Positions 49,901 through 51,711 of a DNA stretch of 51,711 bases are shown here, in pieces. A program made the position numbers and the translations under genes. A model generated the notes under the pieces. That model saw only the letters and a list, made by a program, of their open reading frames with translations. It did no database searches and was not told where the DNA came from. Each line of letters starts with the position of its first letter. The stretch's first letter is position 1. Location: the NCBI GenBank assembly GCA_948688495.1, contig CAPQSW010000018.1, positions 9,114 through 60,824 of the forward strand. The letters run 5' to 3'. Source of the DNA: an uncultured Lachnospiraceae bacterium (lineage in GTDB: Bacteria; Bacillota; Clostridia; Lachnospirales; Lachnospiraceae).

Positions 49901-49944
49901 AAGTGGATTTGACACCAACAGATAATGCCAAATCCACTTTTTTT
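49901..49944 (-). terminator. terminator of the helicase gene, overlapping the MtlR operator
   Basis: The arms AAGTGGATTTG (49901-49911) and CAAATCCACTT (49929-49939) form a perfect 11-bp stem. The plus-strand side ends in TTTTTTT; on the minus strand the run is shorter. It lies just after the helicase stop, and its arms include both ends of the operator at 49908-49932. Confidence 0.75.
49908..49932 (-). promoter_or_regulatory. putative MtlR operator 1
   Basis: A 25-bp site, TTTGACAC (49908-49915) and ATGCCAAA (49925-49932) around a 9-bp core. It is 20 of 25 identical to operator 2 at 45780-45804 and lies exactly 16 bp from the mtlA -35 box. The half-site form TTGNCAC/(A/G)TGNCAA fits known MtlR sites, but the core is 3 bp longer than in Bacillus. 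Confidence 0.75.
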
Positions 49945-51537
49945 CTACTTCTGGTTTGCCGGCTCGATATTGATGCTCTTGCCCTTAATCTTAGAGTGTG
50001 ACATCGCCCTTAATACTTCTTTGCCGTACTCACTGGGCACTTCAACAAACGTGAACTTATCGAACATATCTATCGTGCCCACCAAATCGCCGGATATACC
50101 GCTCTCTCCTGCAATCGCCCCCAGGATGTCTCCCGGCTTCACATGCTGCTTTTTACCAATATTGATAAACAGACGTACCATGCCGTCTTCCGCCCCGGTA
50201 TCACCAAACTCAAAATTCTCCAGAGCCGCTTTCTCCGTCTCCTCCTTGCCGCGCAACGCAAGCTTTAAGAATGCTGCCGCAATATCCATAGCGGTATAAT
50301 CAGATTCATTGACCTCCTGTTCAATGACATCCACCATGGACCGCAGATCTTCTTCCTCAATGACCGCCTCTACCTGATCCATAATCTTGTCCAGCCTTAC
50401 CTGCTCCACATCCTGCATACTTGGAACTTTCTGTGCAAGAATTTTGGTCTTGCAGTAACGCTGGATGTCTTTCAGCTTATAGACCTCTTTGCCCTTCACA
50501 AATGTAAAGGATCGTCCAGTCCTTCCGGCACGTCCCGTTCTTCCGATTCTGTGCACATAATACTCATCATCCTGGGGCAGATCAAAGTTAAATACCGCCT
50601 CCACATCATCCACATCAATTCCACGGGCAGCTACATCCGTAGCCACAAGAATCTCCGTCTTTCCATCACGGAATCTGCTCATTACGCGGTCGCGCTGGGA
50701 CTGTTTCATATCCCCATGCAGTCCTTCCGCAAAATATCCACGTCCCTGCAAGGCGCTGGTAAGCTCGTCCACCATCCGCTTCGTATTGCAGAATACCAAA
50801 GACAGCTTGGGATCATACACGTCAAGCAGACGGCTTAGAACCTCCACCTTATCCTTGCGCTTCACATCATAATAATACTGCTCGATATTGGGTACGGTCA
50901 GTTCCTTCTTTGTAACCTTAATCGTCACAGCGTCATTCTGGTATTTCCTGGTAATGTCTAGGATAGGTTTCGGCATGGTCGCGGAAAACAGCATCGTCTG
51001 ACGCTCTCCCGGAATATACTCCAAAACGGTTTCTATATCTTCCCGAAATCCCATATTAAGCATCTCATCCGCCTCGTCCAGCACAATGGTACTGACCTCG
51101 TCACACTTAATGGTGCGCCTCCGCAGATGATCCATCACGCGTCCCGGCGTTCCTATAATAATCTGCGCGCCCCCCTTCAGGGAACGAATCTGCTTTACAA
51201 TATCCTGTCCACCATACACTGGGAGTACTTTCACCCCATGCATATATTTTGCCAGTGTACGGACCTCCTCTGCTACCTGGATGGCAAGCTCCCTGGTCGG
51301 ACATAGGACAATAGACTGCGTATGTTTATTGTGCGGATCTGCCTTCATCAACAGCGGAATCCCAAATGCCGCCGTCTTTCCTGTTCCTGTCTGTGCCTGT
51401 CCAATCAAATCTGCCCCTTCAAGCCCCACCGGAATTGCCTTGCTCTGGATAGGGGTAGCCTCCTCAAATCCCATTTCGCGGATTGCACGCAGAATTTTGG
51501 GGTTCAAATCTAAATCATCAAATCTTACTGTTTCCAT
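49945..51537 (-). CDS. DEAD-box ATP-dependent RNA helicase with DbpA-type RNA-binding domain
   Basis: A 530-residue RNA helicase. Core motifs: Q motif ATPIQSKAIP, AQTGTGKT (48-55, motif I), PTRELAIQ (Ia), DEAD (154-157), SAT in LFSATMP, and HRIGRTGRAGRTG (VI). Residues about 455-530 form an RRM-like DbpA domain (MVRLFINIGKKQHVKPGDIL), which targets RNA, often rRNA. This gives a DeaD/CsdA-like enzyme, likely in ribosome assembly or cold-related RNA remodelling. AAAGGA lies 5 nt before the ATG. It has its own consensus promoter and a terminator. Confidence 0.95.
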   Translation of the reverse strand: METVRFDDLDLNPKILRAIREMGFEEATPIQSKAIPVGLEGADLIGQAQTGTGKTAAFGIPLLMKADPHNKHTQSIVLCPTRELAIQVAEEVRTLAKYMHGVKVLPVYGGQDIVKQIRSLKGGAQIIIGTPGRVMDHLRRRTIKCDEVSTIVLDEADEMLNMGFREDIETVLEYIPGERQTMLFSATMPKPILDITRKYQNDAVTIKVTKKELTVPNIEQYYYDVKRKDKVEVLSRLLDVYDPKLSLVFCNTKRMVDELTSALQGRGYFAEGLHGDMKQSQRDRVMSRFRDGKTEILVATDVAARGIDVDDVEAVFNFDLPQDDEYYVHRIGRTGRAGRTGRSFTFVKGKEVYKLKDIQRYCKTKILAQKVPSMQDVEQVRLDKIMDQVEAVIEEEDLRSMVDVIEQEVNESDYTAMDIAAAFLKLALRGKEETEKAALENFEFGDTGAEDGMVRLFINIGKKQHVKPGDILGAIAGESGISGDLVGTIDMFDKFTFVEVPSEYGKEVLRAMSHSKIKGKSINIEPANQK

Positions 51538-51575
51538 ATAATTCCTTTCATTACTCTATTTTAAGCCTGTCGCTT

Positions 51576-51604
51576 ATCATAACAGAGAAATACAAAAAAG
51601 TCAA
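51576..51604 (-). promoter_or_regulatory. promoter of the helicase gene
   Basis: On the minus strand TTGACT (51604-51599), a 17-bp spacer and TATGAT (51581-51576), 39 bp before the ATG. Confidence 0.8.
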
Positions 51605-51625
51605 ATTATTCCTTATTGACTTTTT
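51595..51625. terminator. AT-rich hairpin upstream of the helicase promoter
   Basis: The arms AAAAAGTCAA (51595-51604) and TTGACTTTTT (51616-51625) are exact complements with an 11-nt loop. It may terminate a gene beyond the window edge. It shares its left arm with the helicase -35 box. The last 86 bp of the window are AT-rich and hold no gene. Confidence 0.5.
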
Positions 51626-51711
51626 CTTCCATATGATGTAGTATCTTTTTATAAATTATATAGTTTTTAAAACTACATAAAATAATTTTAAAAACTTTAC
51701 ACATAATAAAT

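Noticed and set aside
1..51711. CRISPR arrays, insertion sequences, integrases, attachment sites, origins
   Set aside because: No regularly spaced repeats, transposase or recombinase motifs, or tRNA-end duplications were found by reading. In particular no clear flanking repeats were seen around the retron cassette.

Overview
The window reads as chromosome of a low-to-mid GC gut-type Firmicute, most likely a Lachnospiraceae member (Clostridia). Grounds, from the proteins only: a large Firmicute SRP RNA with an Alu domain, a FabK-type fatty-acid cluster, reverse rubrerythrin, a class III fructose-bisphosphatase, Ser46-type HPr, DegV, paired MATE pumps, and a protein of a family I associate with Lachnospiraceae (DUF6128-like). 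Species is not assignable from what I can see. No tRNA, rRNA, CRISPR array, insertion sequence or integrase was found.

Layout. 1-5.8 kb: amino-sugar catabolism (nagB, nagA), carbonic anhydrase, a small lipoprotein, a DUF6128-like protein, a GNAT acetyltransferase and tadA. 5.9-7.4 kb: SRP RNA, then a PerR/Fur-type regulator and rubrerythrin, both preceded by the same operator-like sequence. 7.4-11.75 kb (minus strand): a compact defence-type cassette: an OLD-like ATPase-TOPRIM protein, a structured non-coding stretch bounded by long complementary arms, a reverse transcriptase and a DUF6602-like protein whose start lies 1 nt after the RT stop. This has the architecture of a retron and is the most interesting locus here. 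11.9-14 kb: a FIST sensor plus soluble MCP-like protein. 14-20.1 kb: two divergent MATE pumps, an alpha/beta hydrolase, and a PAS-multidomain regulator with a SARP-like C-terminus. 20.2-29.9 kb (minus): an uninterrupted type II fatty-acid synthesis operon, acpP-fabK-fabD-fabG-fabF-accB-fabZ-accC-accD-accA followed by a coupled acyl-CoA/AMP ligase; fabH and a regulator are missing from it. 30-34.2 kb: a 1399-residue secreted multimodular GH51-type arabinofuranosidase. 34.3-38.9 kb: a broken ABC ATPase, a small charged protein, a ferritin-like protein, DegV, and an ECF sigma/RsgI-like anti-sigma pair. 39-41 kb: class III FBPase. 41-49.9 kb (minus): a mannitol-type PTS locus (IICB, stand-alone IIB, MtlR-like PRD activator, IIA, 1-phosphofructokinase-like kinase, SorE-like dehydrogenase, HPr, Enzyme I). 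49.9-51.5 kb: a DEAD-box RNA helicase with a DbpA-type C-terminal domain.

How the parts work together. The PTS locus carries two promoters with the same plan (operator, 16 bp, TTGAAA, 18 bp, TATAAT), which predicts one MtlR regulon covering transporter, sugar-phosphate enzymes and the general PTS proteins. The acc/fab operon covers malonyl-CoA formation and the elongation cycle. The PerR-type regulator probably controls itself and rubrerythrin. The retron cassette is transcribed from its own promoter, divergent from the FIST gene, and ends against the rubrerythrin terminator.
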